Positions 6,905 through 14,952 of a stretch of 17,474 nucleotides of DNA are shown here, one piece after another. Below the pieces are notes generated by a model that saw nothing but the letters and a program-made list of their open reading frames with translations, was not told the origin of the DNA and ran no database searches. Source of the DNA: an uncultured Lachnospiraceae bacterium (lineage in GTDB: Bacteria > Bacillota > Clostridia > Lachnospirales > Lachnospiraceae); assembly GCA_905235345.1 (NCBI GenBank), contig CAJOLO010000010.1:1-17474 (forward strand), in the 5' to 3' direction. The translations under genes and the position numbers were made by a program. Position 1 is the first letter of the stretch; each line of letters starts with the position of its first letter.

Positions 6905-7101
6905 CTACCTTGAAGCTATACGAAAGTATAGTTTTGTTAACTGCTCCGACTTATAGAAGGCGTAGTTTCCTGCTTCAACCACTATTGCGTTGGCTATTAT
7001 GATACATAATCAATGTCTTACACAATGTCCACAGGCGTATAACTTCGGGATATTCCGTCCCTACTGAGTTGAGCTGTATATTCGCTAAAGCAAGTTTGCA
7101 T
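6905..7101 (-). pseudogene. Relic of a TnpB (IS605 OrfB-type) C-terminus
   Basis: Minus-strand translation gives a short open stretch ending RDGISRSYTPVDIV then stop, and in another frame VVEAGNYAFYKSEQLTKLYF and IASR then stop at 6907-6905. Both resemble, from memory, the C-terminal tail of IS605-type TnpB proteins, which runs into the transposon right end. The catalytic RuvC and zinc-finger parts are absent and the two parts are out of frame, so this is a dead fragment. In intact elements this region also encodes the 3' part of the omega-RNA guide. The family assignment rests on pattern memory plus the end hairpin, not a search. Confidence 0.4.
6910..6934 (-). mobile_element. IS200/IS605-like right-end hairpin with TCAA cleavage-like site
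   Basis: Stem CTATAC/GTATAG (6916-6921 and 6926-6931), extended to 9 bp by AAG/TTT with one G-T pair, and a GAAA loop on the plus strand. On the minus strand the hairpin is followed after a few bases by TCAA (6913-6910). IS605-family elements of the ISHp608 type have a terminal hairpin near their right end and are cut after a tetranucleotide such as TCAA. Together with the TnpB-like tail this suggests a fossil right end; the left end was not found. Confidence 0.45.
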
Positions 7102-7140
7102 AAAAAAAGCCACAAGCCTTAATTCTTAAAGGTTTGCGAC
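7102..7140 (-). terminator. Rho-independent terminator of tRNA-Leu
   Basis: On the minus strand a stem of about 12 pairs (GTCGCAAACCTTT against AAGGCTTGTGGC, two wobbles and one mismatch) is followed by seven T. It starts 14 nt after the tRNA 3' end. Confidence 0.85.
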
Positions 7141-7154
7141 TAATCATAGAATAA

Positions 7155-7238
7155 TGCCGGTGATGGGACTTGAACCCATACGGTGTTGCCACCAACAGAT
7201 TTTGAGTCTGCCTCGTCTGCCAATTCCGACACACCGGC
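7155..7238 (-). tRNA. tRNA-Leu (anticodon CAA)
   Basis: 84 nt on the minus strand. The 7-bp acceptor stem is GCCGGTG/CACCGGC with discriminator A (7155). The anticodon loop reads C-T-CAA-AA, giving anticodon CAA, which decodes UUG. A long variable arm (GGTG-GCAA-CACC) and a T arm with GGTTCAAGTCC confirm a class II leucine tRNA. The 3' CCA is not encoded and must be added afterwards. It stands alone between a consensus promoter and its own terminator. Confidence 0.97.
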
Positions 7239-7270
7239 TTAATTGCTATTAGTTTAACACAACGAAATTT

Positions 7271-7299
7271 ATTATATTATGTAACATGTATTTTGTCAA
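7271..7299 (-). promoter_or_regulatory. Consensus sigma-A promoter of tRNA-Leu
   Basis: Perfect TTGACA (7299-7294), a 17-nt spacer and perfect TATAAT (7276-7271) on the minus strand, placing the start near 7264, about 26 nt before the mature tRNA. Confidence 0.9.
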
Positions 7300-7310
7300 G
7301 AAAAAATATT

Positions 7311-7368
7311 AAATCCTTATAATACCTGAAATGTATTTTTAAATTCTACTCTCAAAATCCTTATAATA
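7311..7368. repeat. Pair of 14-bp direct repeats in AT-rich spacer
   Basis: AAATCCTTATAATA occurs at 7311-7324 and 7355-7368 (period 44), in the gap between the sortase stop and the tRNA-Leu promoter. The strong AT bias makes a chance origin possible. Nothing else but a weak hairpin was seen in this gap. Confidence 0.35.
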
Positions 7369-7375
7369 ATTTTAT

Positions 7376-7396
7376 AAGTTATTTTGATAATAACTT
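7376..7396 (-). terminator. Weak AT-rich hairpin after the sortase gene
   Basis: Perfect 8-bp stem AAGTTATT/AATAACTT with a 5-nt loop, 42 nt after the sortase stop. It is AT-only apart from one G-C pair and has no T-tract behind it on the minus strand, so terminator activity is uncertain. Confidence 0.3.
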
Positions 7397-7437
7397 TCTA
7401 TATTTTTTAATTCTGTAATAAATGTACAACAATAGAT

Positions 7438-8247
7438 TCACTCATCTAATTTCTTGGCAATCACTGCAAATCTTCCATCTTTAACATGATATGCACAGGT
7501 TGATAAAGTAATAAGCTTATCTCCATATTTTACATCCACTCCTGTATCTATCACCGACATCCTCTTAATATTATCTACATAACTGTCAAACTCTTCCCTG
7601 CTACCTGCATTTACAAACTCATAATATTTAAAATCATTTGATGAATCAGGAAGTATCTGTGCATAAAAAACCGCCACAACTTCATATGTTCCATCACCAT
7701 ATATCGTATCAAAAGTAAAGCTCTTATGTTTCTCATAAAAATCTTCATCGTCATACTTCAAAAGATCATGAAACATCTTACCTGAATTCATATTATGACC
7801 ATATATAATTACATTATCCGTAGGCAGAATAAGATCACAATTCTGATCGATAAAAGGGAGGCCTGCCGCAGAATAATTACCTTCATAATCCAGGTGAATA
7901 TAATGCTCTCCCCGCTCATTATCATTAGGCGTATACATTACCGGATAATCAATATTGGTGTCTTTAATGGTAATCCAACCGACAAAATCATGATTACTAC
8001 TATATAACTTTTCAAACTTCTTCTGAATCTTCACGCCGTCAACATCAACCATCTCAGGCCCGGACTTTCCCGTATCATCAGTTTCTTTATCAGATACAGT
8101 ATCATTGTAAGATATTCTGCTTCTTAAATCACTTATATCAGATTCGCTTTTATGACTGGTATAATAATAATATGCAAGATATCCTCCACATCCGACAGCA
8201 ACAAGTATAAATATAACCATCAAAATATTAATAATTTTCTTTTTCAA
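7438..8247 (-). CDS. Class B sortase
   Basis: 269 residues from the TTG at 8247, which has AAAGGA 9 nt upstream. The frame is open further up (to 8364), but that extension runs through the terminator of the preceding gene and cannot be coding; an ATG at 8265 lacks a good ribosome binding site. The N-terminus is KKKIINIL followed by one membrane segment (about 5-28), then a low-complexity linker (about 31-70). The sortase core shows the catalytic triad: H151 (VIIYGHNM), C251 (TLSTCAYH) and R259 (DGRFAVIAKKL), in the class B pattern. Sortases cut a C-terminal sorting signal of secreted proteins and attach them to peptidoglycan or to pilins. No substrate with a sorting motif is encoded in the window. 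It acts outside the membrane and is probably transcribed alone. Confidence 0.9.
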   Translation of the reverse strand: MKKKIINILMVIFILVAVGCGGYLAYYYYTSHKSESDISDLRSRISYNDTVSDKETDDTGKSGPEMVDVDGVKIQKKFEKLYSSNHDFVGWITIKDTNIDYPVMYTPNDNERGEHYIHLDYEGNYSAAGLPFIDQNCDLILPTDNVIIYGHNMNSGKMFHDLLKYDDEDFYEKHKSFTFDTIYGDGTYEVVAVFYAQILPDSSNDFKYYEFVNAGSREEFDSYVDNIKRMSVIDTGVDVKYGDKLITLSTCAYHVKDGRFAVIAKKLDE

Positions 8248-8292
8248 ATAAATGCATCCTTTCATTACCGACTTATTTCTAATATAATTAAC

Positions 8293-8325
8293 AATAAAAA
8301 TCAAGAGCCGATATATATCGGCTCT
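8293..8325 (-). terminator. Strong intrinsic terminator of the NUDIX gene
   Basis: A perfect 22-bp palindrome (8304-8325; 9-bp stem AGAGCCGAT/ATCGGCTCT with an ATAT loop) followed on the minus strand by TGATTTTTATTG. It lies 66 nt after the NUDIX stop and before the sortase start, separating the two transcription units. Confidence 0.85.
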
Positions 8326-8390
8326 GAAATATGATAAATTACGCTTGCTCTTCCGATTAATCAAATCATATCATATACGGAAAAACATTA

Positions 8391-8843
8391 TTAGAAATAT
8401 TTCTTAGAGCCCCACAGATTGTTTTGCTTTAAACTTTGATATTCACTGTATGCCTGCTCTAAGATCTGTTTCTCATTAGGGAATTTTAATAAATGGTAGG
8501 CCTCATGGTACTTATAGTAGCCAGAGTCCATAAAATACTCTTCTCTTTGGGGTTTGCTGTAATAACTGTCTGCCATCATCAGATACCAATGTACATTCTT
8601 ATTAACTACATCATATGCAGTATTAAAAGTATAATTACTCTTGTCCACATACTTGATTATCTGGGCACTGACACCGGTTTCTTCCTTCACCTCTCTAAGT
8701 GCGGTTTCATTGTACTCCTCGCCTTCTTCTACCGTTCCCTTCGGCAGAACCCAGCCTTCATACTTATTTCTGTAATTCTTATAAAGTAACAACACTTTAC
8801 CACGAAAGATTACCACACCACCACAGCTTACTGCTTCTATCAT
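8391..8843 (-). CDS. NUDIX hydrolase
   Basis: 150 residues from the ATG at 8843, which has GGAGG 7 nt upstream. An in-frame ATG at 8945 is rejected because the likely promoter -10 box is at 8953-8948, so the transcript would begin at that codon. The Nudix box is complete: G-x5-E-x7-REVKEETGV (GTVEEGEEYNETALREVKEETGV region, about residues 36-58), with the REVKEE metal-binding glutamates. The protein starts with the usual strand (EAVSCGGVVIF) and has the WVLPKG before the box. Such enzymes hydrolyse nucleoside diphosphates linked to another group (Ap4A, oxidised nucleotides, sugar nucleotides or capped RNA); the substrate cannot be told from this sequence. It forms its own transcription unit between the PBP gene and the sortase. 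Confidence 0.9.
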   Translation of the reverse strand: MIEAVSCGGVVIFRGKVLLLYKNYRNKYEGWVLPKGTVEEGEEYNETALREVKEETGVSAQIIKYVDKSNYTFNTAYDVVNKNVHWYLMMADSYYSKPQREEYFMDSGYYKYHEAYHLLKFPNEKQILEQAYSEYQSLKQNNLWGSKKYF

Positions 8844-8947
8844 TGATTTTCCTCCACATTCTAATAAAGCTGTTTTCTGCAAAGAAATGCTGAATAATTG
8901 TCTGCATTCCTCTGCGCAACATTGGGTGTGTTGCTTAATTATCATAA

Positions 8948-8976
8948 ATTATAGCAATATATTCCACAAAACACAA
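8948..8976 (-). promoter_or_regulatory. Extended -10 promoter of the NUDIX gene
   Basis: On the minus strand TTGTGT (8976-8971), a 17-nt spacer and TATAAT (8953-8948) preceded by TGC, an extended -10 element. The predicted start near 8941 gives a leader of about 98 nt before the ATG at 8843. Confidence 0.75.
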
Positions 8977-9022
8977 GGTAAAGTTAAAAAAATATTAAGA
9001 TTATGTAAAAAAATATATAAAA

Positions 9023-10501
9023 TTAATCTTTCAGACGGTAAAATTCATCCATTAATGTTCTGGCAACTGAAGTTGCCTTAACGCCATTAACATCCGATTC
9101 CTCAATAACTATACTGACAGCAACCTCAGGCTTTTCAATATCGGCAAAACCGATAAACCACGAAAAATCATGCTCACCGTCAGCATACTCTGCCGTTCCA
9201 GTTTTCCCGGCAGCCTGATAAGATGCACCTGCAAAATAATCCGCAGCCGTTCCCTGAGTTACAACCTTTCTCATATATTCGGTCAAAGTCTCAACCTCAT
9301 CAGAGGTCATTAATGTATCATACGAAGAAGGTGAGAATTTCTTAACAAGCTTTCCTTCATAGTTCTCAACGCTATCAATCATATATGGTTTCATCATAAG
9401 ACCGCCGTTGGCAATCGTAGAGATTATCATCGCATTATGAAGCGGAGTCACAAGTGTATCACCCTGACCAAATGCAGTCTGGGGAACATATCCTGAATTG
9501 GAGTCTTTGTCCAGATAGAATCTGCTTGTAGCACTGGCTCCGGTGTATGGAAGATTTTTATTATATAGCATACTTTCCAAGGTTTCTTTCCACTCACCCA
9601 AATCAAGTCCGGTACCTATATCTGCATACGCCTGATTACATGAATTGGCAAGAGCCTCTGACAGATCCTCCTCGCCATGGGTTTTCTTTCCGTAGCAATG
9701 AACCGTAACACTGTTAAATATCTGTTCGGAATTAGCACAATTATAGTGATAATCCTTGAATTTTCTCGGATTCTGCCTCATAAAAGCCAGTGTCGTTAAT
9801 ACCTTAAATGTCGAACCCGGAGGATATAGTCCCTGTGTTGCTCGATTTAACAGCATAGAACCTGTATAGTTCTCACTATTCGCTTCCTCCCATACCGCAT
9901 CTATATCGTTGGGATTAAAATCCGGCTTAGATACCATCGCAAGTATTTTCCCTGTGTCAGGTTCCATAACAATTACAGCTCCATCAGCATTACCAAGTGC
10001 TTCATAAGCCTTCTTCTGAAGATCATAATTAAGCGTAGACACAACCGTATCTCCTTGATTTTTATCCTCCCTAAGCGTATTGATAAATCGCTCTAAAATA
10101 TTGGAATGACTTTCAAGCAGATAATAATTACCTACAAGTTCAATGCCTGCCTTAGTATATTTTGAAAAACCGACAGCATGAGCAAACATATTGTCATAAG
10201 GATAATATCGTTCGTCATCATTACTGGTGGCTATGGTCTTGCCGTCTTCAGTGACAATATCTCCCCTTACTACATCAGCAGCAAAACTGTCAAGACGGCT
10301 GTTGGCTGCATTGGCGATTACCTCATCTTTTTCTACAATCATAAAATGAAGTATATAAACTATAAGTCCCATAATCAGAAATCCGAAAAGATATGCCACT
10401 CCAAGAATTGGACGGTTTAAATGTTCGTTTATTATATTATTCTTATCTTCCTTTTCCTTAAATTGTTCAAGCGTCATATCCTTCTTGTTCCCGTTCTGCA
10501 T
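9023..10501 (-). CDS. Class B penicillin-binding protein (PbpA/MrdA/SpoVD-type transpeptidase)
   Basis: 492 residues. A cytoplasmic lysine-rich tail is followed by one membrane anchor (about 32-54), a short dimerisation-type region (VVRGDIVTEDGKTIA, about 77-91) and the transpeptidase domain with all three motifs: S230-TFK (PPGSTFK), S287-C-N and K433-T-G (AGKTGTAEY). It cross-links peptidoglycan stem peptides outside the membrane and is the beta-lactam target. The ATG at 10501 has GAGGTG 5 nt upstream. It lies 39 nt after a RodA/FtsW gene, the typical SEDS-bPBP pair in which the glycosyltransferase makes glycan strands that this protein cross-links. Compact size (no PASTA repeats, small N-terminal domain) resembles PbpA of Actinobacteria and similar clostridial proteins. 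Whether it serves elongation, division or sporulation is not decided by sequence alone. Confidence 0.93.
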   Translation of the reverse strand: MQNGNKKDMTLEQFKEKEDKNNIINEHLNRPILGVAYLFGFLIMGLIVYILHFMIVEKDEVIANAANSRLDSFAADVVRGDIVTEDGKTIATSNDDERYYPYDNMFAHAVGFSKYTKAGIELVGNYYLLESHSNILERFINTLREDKNQGDTVVSTLNYDLQKKAYEALGNADGAVIVMEPDTGKILAMVSKPDFNPNDIDAVWEEANSENYTGSMLLNRATQGLYPPGSTFKVLTTLAFMRQNPRKFKDYHYNCANSEQIFNSVTVHCYGKKTHGEEDLSEALANSCNQAYADIGTGLDLGEWKETLESMLYNKNLPYTGASATSRFYLDKDSNSGYVPQTAFGQGDTLVTPLHNAMIISTIANGGLMMKPYMIDSVENYEGKLVKKFSPSSYDTLMTSDEVETLTEYMRKVVTQGTAADYFAGASYQAAGKTGTAEYADGEHDFSWFIGFADIEKPEVAVSIVIEESDVNGVKATSVARTLMDEFYRLKD

Positions 10502-10540
10502 TTTATCACCTCTTTATTGCTTAAACATTTTACCGGTCTG

Positions 10541-11923
10541 TTAAATGTCATTTTTATTCTGTCGTTCCTCAAGTTCCCGAAGTTCTCTCAAAACTTTCTT
10601 CTCTTCTTTATTCTCGATGGTACTTATTCCCTGCATTATCGAAAACATAACGAGAGAGCTTAATACCGAACTTCCTCCATAGCTTACCAAAGGAATAGTA
10701 ACTCCTGTTGAAGGAATGAATTTGGTCACTCCGCCAATAGATAAAAATGTCTGAAATATATAACAAATAGCAAATCCTAATGCCATTGTCTTATAAAATC
10801 TACTCTTAGCATTCATTGCAATACTTATAAAGCATATAAAACAACTGAAGCATATTAATATAAGAAAAATCGCAAAAATCACTCCCATCTCCTCCGCAAT
10901 AGCAGAGAAAATGAAATCACTCGCATTTACCGGAATTACGTCCGGCGAGCCTTTCGTAAGTCCGCTTCCGAAATAACCACCGCTCCCTATCGCAAAAAGA
11001 GATTGGGTTATCTGATATCCCGAACCGCTTATATCTGACCAAGGATCTTTCCAAGCAGTAATTCTGACAAGCACATGATCGAAAAGCCTGTCCTTAAATA
11101 ACAGAAAAGCAAGTCCTGCCATCCCGGCACCTCCTACTGTAAAAAGCAAAAAATATCTTACTTTTCCTGTACCCACATAAATCATAAATACAAATATAAC
11201 AAAAAATATCAATGCACCGCCAAGATCCTTTTCCAGCACAAGAATACCCATATGTATTGCTGCTAAAACCGTGATAATCATAACCTGCTTGAAATCTCTC
11301 TTCTTAGAAAGCATACTTGCTATAAAAAACACAAACAAAATCTTTACAAACTCCGATGGTTGAACACTTATTCCCGCTATGGAAATCCAGTTGACCGAAC
11401 CATATTGTTCTACACCAATAACAAACACCGAAGACAATGCCAGTATCCCGACAACTCCATAAGCAATTCCATATTTTCTCATATTCTTATATCTGTCCAT
11501 AATAAGCGGAATAAGTGATACCAGAATAAGAGAAACTGTTGCTATTACAAACTGTTTCTTAGCCAGATTGAAATTAAGCCTGGTCAGCATAATGTACCCG
11601 ATAAGCAATAAATAACACATATTATTGGTTATCAGTCTGGATGAATAAGGATAAAAATAATGATAAAGATACATGTAAAGTGTTGCTATCAATATCTGGA
11701 GACCATAAAATGCAATAATAATTTTCATATCCTCCGGACTTTGAAGTGAAAATGTAAGATACGCAAGAAAATGAATAAGAAACACATACACTATCTGCCT
11801 GTTAAGACACATATTTTTCTTATGATTATCGGATTTTTTAAGCACCGTAAATGCTGATACTCCGTAAAGTACCATTAATATAAGAATTATATACTTTGAA
11901 ACATTTATTATTATATTATTCAT
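10541..11923 (-). CDS. SEDS peptidoglycan glycosyltransferase (FtsW/RodA/SpoVE family)
   Basis: 460 residues with about ten hydrophobic segments. Family landmarks are GSVNWISIAGISVQPSEFVK (about 175-194), the catalytic-region aspartate in EKDLGGAL (D233), FIFSAIAEEMG and the late IPLVSYGGSS. Such proteins polymerise lipid II into glycan strands in the membrane, working with a class B PBP; here the partner is the next gene, 39 nt downstream. An N-terminal extension of extra membrane segments (to about residue 120) precedes the core, as in the longer actinobacterial RodA/clostridial versions. The C-terminus is charged and cytoplasmic (ENKEEKKVLRELRELEER). The ATG at 11923 has GGAG 7 nt upstream. 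The U32 gene ends 43 nt before it, suggesting cotranscription. Confidence 0.93.
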   Translation of the reverse strand: MNNIIINVSKYIILILMVLYGVSAFTVLKKSDNHKKNMCLNRQIVYVFLIHFLAYLTFSLQSPEDMKIIIAFYGLQILIATLYMYLYHYFYPYSSRLITNNMCYLLLIGYIMLTRLNFNLAKKQFVIATVSLILVSLIPLIMDRYKNMRKYGIAYGVVGILALSSVFVIGVEQYGSVNWISIAGISVQPSEFVKILFVFFIASMLSKKRDFKQVMIITVLAAIHMGILVLEKDLGGALIFFVIFVFMIYVGTGKVRYFLLFTVGGAGMAGLAFLLFKDRLFDHVLVRITAWKDPWSDISGSGYQITQSLFAIGSGGYFGSGLTKGSPDVIPVNASDFIFSAIAEEMGVIFAIFLILICFSCFICFISIAMNAKSRFYKTMALGFAICYIFQTFLSIGGVTKFIPSTGVTIPLVSYGGSSVLSSLVMFSIMQGISTIENKEEKKVLRELRELEERQNKNDI

Positions 11924-11966
11924 AAAGCTTCTCCAAGATGTTTATTCATAATTATTCAACCTGCCA

Positions 11967-14486
11967 TCAATCAACACCACGCCTAAGATGTCCTCTGGTA
12001 AACTCGCCATCATATGTTTTACCTTCAAAAAATGCTTCAAGAACTTTTATAACCTGTTCTTTTCTTTCCCTGGTAAAATGAATTCTTTTTACACCATGGT
12101 AGTCTTTTATGATATCCATGGAGTCAAAAATCACCGTCGGAACACCATTATATACAATATTATAACAGTATTTACATATAGCCTTAGTATAAAAAGCCTG
12201 CTTTTTTCTGTCCTTTAATATATATTCTTCATTCAAACCTCTCCTGCAGCCTTTCGTATTCTCCGTAAAGCATTGTGCTGTTACCATAAGAGGCTGATAT
12301 CCATACACAACCCATTCACTATGTTCACTGTATTCAAGTCCGGCAAGCTGCTTAGAATTCAGTTCAACAGGAAGTGTCAACAAGGCGTCCGGAAAATGAC
12401 TGTATATGAAATATGACGCCATATCATTCATGGTATACATGCTATAATCCGTAACTATCTGACCTTTATAACCTATATATTTAAGAAAAGACAATTCATC
12501 AATATTCCTTACAATGATTGTATTGCAGTCTTTAATCGGAAGATCCTTAAGCTCATTAATCTCAGGCTCTCGCAATATCATAGGAAGAGCATATCCGTAT
12601 TCCGGATGACTTTTCATAAGCCATATTATATCTTCTTTTTTGAAATACTGCAAATCAATCGCTATGTTGACTTCTTTTTTATTGTTAATATAAGCAATTA
12701 CAGTCCGAAGCTGATTCATATCGGATACCAGAATTCTTACTCCATACCTTAACTCATTCGCAGAGCAACTTTTCTTTCCGGGCAGTTGTACATAAGAATT
12801 GCTTTTATAATCCCGTCTGCCAATATTAAGTATCTCCGCTTCGAGTTGTTCAAAGGCATTTCTTCTAAGTGTCTTAAGTTCTTTTACAGGAATAAATATA
12901 TTATCATCGATATCCAACTCCAAATCAGAAAATTCAAAGGGCGAATTACCGGTTTGTTTAAGCTTCTCATAAATCGTATCAGCCGATAAAGGTTTAGATG
13001 ATGCCCTCTCGACAACAGCTCCCTTATATTCAACACTGATATCTCTACCATTAATTACTGTTGATAAACAAAGTGTCGCAGGTTCATCCTTTCTAAGGCT
13101 TGCCTGCCCGATAATCATATTCTTTCTGATGGCTTTGTTATATTCAGAAAGTTCACTATTGAGTACATAATTAAACCTTCTAAATACAGTCATACCCTTG
13201 GTGAGAGTTTTAGTTTTGGGAGAATTAAGCATGATCACACTGCCGGCTTTACCGGATATATTAGACGTCAGTGTAATCTCTTCATCATACCGGTTTCTGA
13301 TAACAACAATATCTCCTTTATTTATATCCTTCTTAAGTTCAATCCCGATCCTGTTACCGTTAATAGCTTTTATAACTCCAAGCTCCACGCCCATATGTCC
13401 GGGATAGACCGTTGACATCATATCCTTTCCATTCTTCTTATGATAATAGCCATTTGTAAATCCGTCCCGGTTAAAAACCTCAGCTAATTCATTAATGCAT
13501 TCTTTAACAAGCTTCTCGTATTCCTTTTTATCTATAAGCTCCCATATATGGGCTATTGAATTCTCATATTCTGTTACAGTATCATATTTACCATTGTCAG
13601 TGTATGTGCATAAATCGTTATTATCATATTTACTATTGCAATTATCGAGAAAAACACATGTATCACCACTATCATGTTTAAGTCTGTCAAACAGATAGTC
13701 AACACATCTTCGATAGCTTCTGACACATACTGCAACATACTCGGGATTTTTCATTCTTCCTTCAATCTTGAAGGAATCCACACCTGCACATATAAGCTCA
13801 GGAACAGCATTCAGACCACATAAATCAGTGGTACTTAGCGGATAATCTCCCTTTGTCTTTATACTTTTTCCCTGTTCATCTGACAATGAATATGGAAGTC
13901 TGCAGCTACCCGCACATCTTCCTCTGTTACCACTTCTTCCACCGATAAATGAACTCATAAGACACTGTCCTGAGTAACACACACATAAAGCCCCCTGAAC
14001 AAATACTTCAAGTTCGGGAGCATTCTCTTTCATATGTATCAACTCATCAACAGATAACTCTCTTGCAGGAACAATTCTTGTCACTCCGTATTTATTCAAT
14101 AACTCATAAGTATATTGAGTAGTTATTGTCATCTGAGTAGATGCATGAATCGGAAGTTGGGGGAAATTGGCATGTACATACTCCATAACACCTATATCCT
14201 GTACGATTACTGCATCAAGTCCCTCAATATAATAAGGCAGCAGATAATCGTAAAGATCATCAATCTCCTCGTTACGGAATAATGTGTTAATGGTAAGATA
14301 CACCTTAACACCATATAAATGAGCATATCTTATGCCCTCAAGTAATTCATTTTCATCAAAATTCCCGGCATATGCCCTTGCACCAAAGCGGGAACCTCCA
14401 AGATAAACAGCATCTGCTCCGGCACCCACCGCTGAATGAAGTGCCTCCAAAGAACCTGCCGGAGCAAGTATTTCAGGCTTTCTCAT
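11967..14486 (-). CDS. U32 family peptidase-like protein, RlhA-type (23S rRNA hydroxylation) candidate
   Basis: 839 residues. The N-terminus MRKPEILAPAGSLEAL and the region 160-196 (VFVQGALCVCYSGQCL, then GRSGNRGRCAGSCR) are the U32 signature with cysteines C168, C170, C175, C191 and C195; another cysteine group (QCFTENTKGCRRG and CKYCYN) is near the C-terminus. The family includes RlhA, which hydroxylates C2501 of 23S rRNA, and the tRNA-hydroxylating TrhP; they are labelled peptidases for historical reasons. The extra C-terminal half (DUF3656-like) fits the RlhA branch. An asparagine/aspartate-rich insertion of about 42 residues (271-312) interrupts the protein between well-conserved blocks. 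The gene lies 12 nt after zapA and shares the operon with ruvAB and the SEDS-PBP pair. The ATG at 14486 is preceded by AAGGAT. Confidence 0.85.
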   Translation of the reverse strand: MRKPEILAPAGSLEALHSAVGAGADAVYLGGSRFGARAYAGNFDENELLEGIRYAHLYGVKVYLTINTLFRNEEIDDLYDYLLPYYIEGLDAVIVQDIGVMEYVHANFPQLPIHASTQMTITTQYTYELLNKYGVTRIVPARELSVDELIHMKENAPELEVFVQGALCVCYSGQCLMSSFIGGRSGNRGRCAGSCRLPYSLSDEQGKSIKTKGDYPLSTTDLCGLNAVPELICAGVDSFKIEGRMKNPEYVAVCVRSYRRCVDYLFDRLKHDSGDTCVFLDNCNSKYDNNDLCTYTDNGKYDTVTEYENSIAHIWELIDKKEYEKLVKECINELAEVFNRDGFTNGYYHKKNGKDMMSTVYPGHMGVELGVIKAINGNRIGIELKKDINKGDIVVIRNRYDEEITLTSNISGKAGSVIMLNSPKTKTLTKGMTVFRRFNYVLNSELSEYNKAIRKNMIIGQASLRKDEPATLCLSTVINGRDISVEYKGAVVERASSKPLSADTIYEKLKQTGNSPFEFSDLELDIDDNIFIPVKELKTLRRNAFEQLEAEILNIGRRDYKSNSYVQLPGKKSCSANELRYGVRILVSDMNQLRTVIAYINNKKEVNIAIDLQYFKKEDIIWLMKSHPEYGYALPMILREPEINELKDLPIKDCNTIIVRNIDELSFLKYIGYKGQIVTDYSMYTMNDMASYFIYSHFPDALLTLPVELNSKQLAGLEYSEHSEWVVYGYQPLMVTAQCFTENTKGCRRGLNEEYILKDRKKQAFYTKAICKYCYNIVYNGVPTVIFDSMDIIKDYHGVKRIHFTRERKEQVIKVLEAFFEGKTYDGEFTRGHLRRGVD

Positions 14487-14498
14487 ATATCAATCCTT

Positions 14499-14903
14499 TT
14501 AAACATCCCTTGTTCTTTCCGCTTCTAACTGTATGATTTTTCGTTGAAGAGCATTGACCTGCTCCTTATATTCCTCCACAAGTCGCATAGCTGACTCGTA
14601 CTTAATCTGTGTCTCAATCACCTCATGACGAAGATCGTATATCTGCTTCTCCTTTTCATCATCCGCAGCAGCCAACTGCCCCGTCTCATTCTTAACTTTA
14701 AAATAGTCATCGGCTATATTGATTGCTAAGAGAATATTCTGATATTCCGGAGACATTCTACGAAAACCATCACTTGTCTTACATTCCGAAATCTTAGAAT
14801 TCATATAATTAGCCACATCCTGAAGATAATCTGTATCCTCATATCCGCTTAGATTGTATATTCTTCCGTTAATCACAACCGGAATATCGTTTTTGCCGTC
14901 CAT
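14499..14903 (-). CDS. zapA: Cell division protein ZapA
   Basis: 134 residues from the ATG at 14903, preceded by GGAGGG about 9 nt away; an in-frame ATG 11 codons upstream (14936) has no comparable site. The N-terminal domain (about 1-70) has the ZapA pattern: VVINGRIYNLSGYEDTDYLQDVANYMNSKI, then LLAINIADDYFK. A long coiled-coil helix follows (about 75-130, rich in E, K and Q). ZapA forms tetramers that bundle FtsZ filaments at the division ring. It is 49 nt after ruvB and 12 nt before the U32 gene. The length and two-part structure agree with Firmicutes ZapA proteins. Confidence 0.9.
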   Translation of the reverse strand: MDGKNDIPVVINGRIYNLSGYEDTDYLQDVANYMNSKISECKTSDGFRRMSPEYQNILLAINIADDYFKVKNETGQLAAADDEKEKQIYDLRHEVIETQIKYESAMRLVEEYKEQVNALQRKIIQLEAERTRDV

Positions 14904-14952
14904 TAGTTTATCCCTCCTGTTAATAATCTTCAACATACATATAATAATTCTA

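Noticed and set aside
6254..7242. 11-bp direct repeat CACCGGCTTAA at 6254-6264 and 7232-7242, as possible attachment sites flanking the accessory genes
   Set aside because: One copy is the tRNA 5' end and flank, whereas integrases normally use the 3' half, and the other is part of a terminator stem. No integrase gene is present. Chance is more likely.
8844..8945. Longer N-terminus for the NUDIX protein starting at 8945
   Set aside because: The -10 box at 8953-8948 puts the transcript start at about this codon, and the strong GGAGG belongs to the ATG at 8843.
8980..9030. Possible terminator after the PBP gene (AAGATTA and TAATCTT arms with T-runs)
   Set aside because: The stem is short, AT-only apart from one pair, and has a 20-nt loop; it overlaps the stop codon. 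Not convincing as a feature.
14904..14936. Longer ZapA start at 14936
   Set aside because: The GGAGGG site lies inside that extension and serves the ATG at 14903, where the ZapA domain begins.
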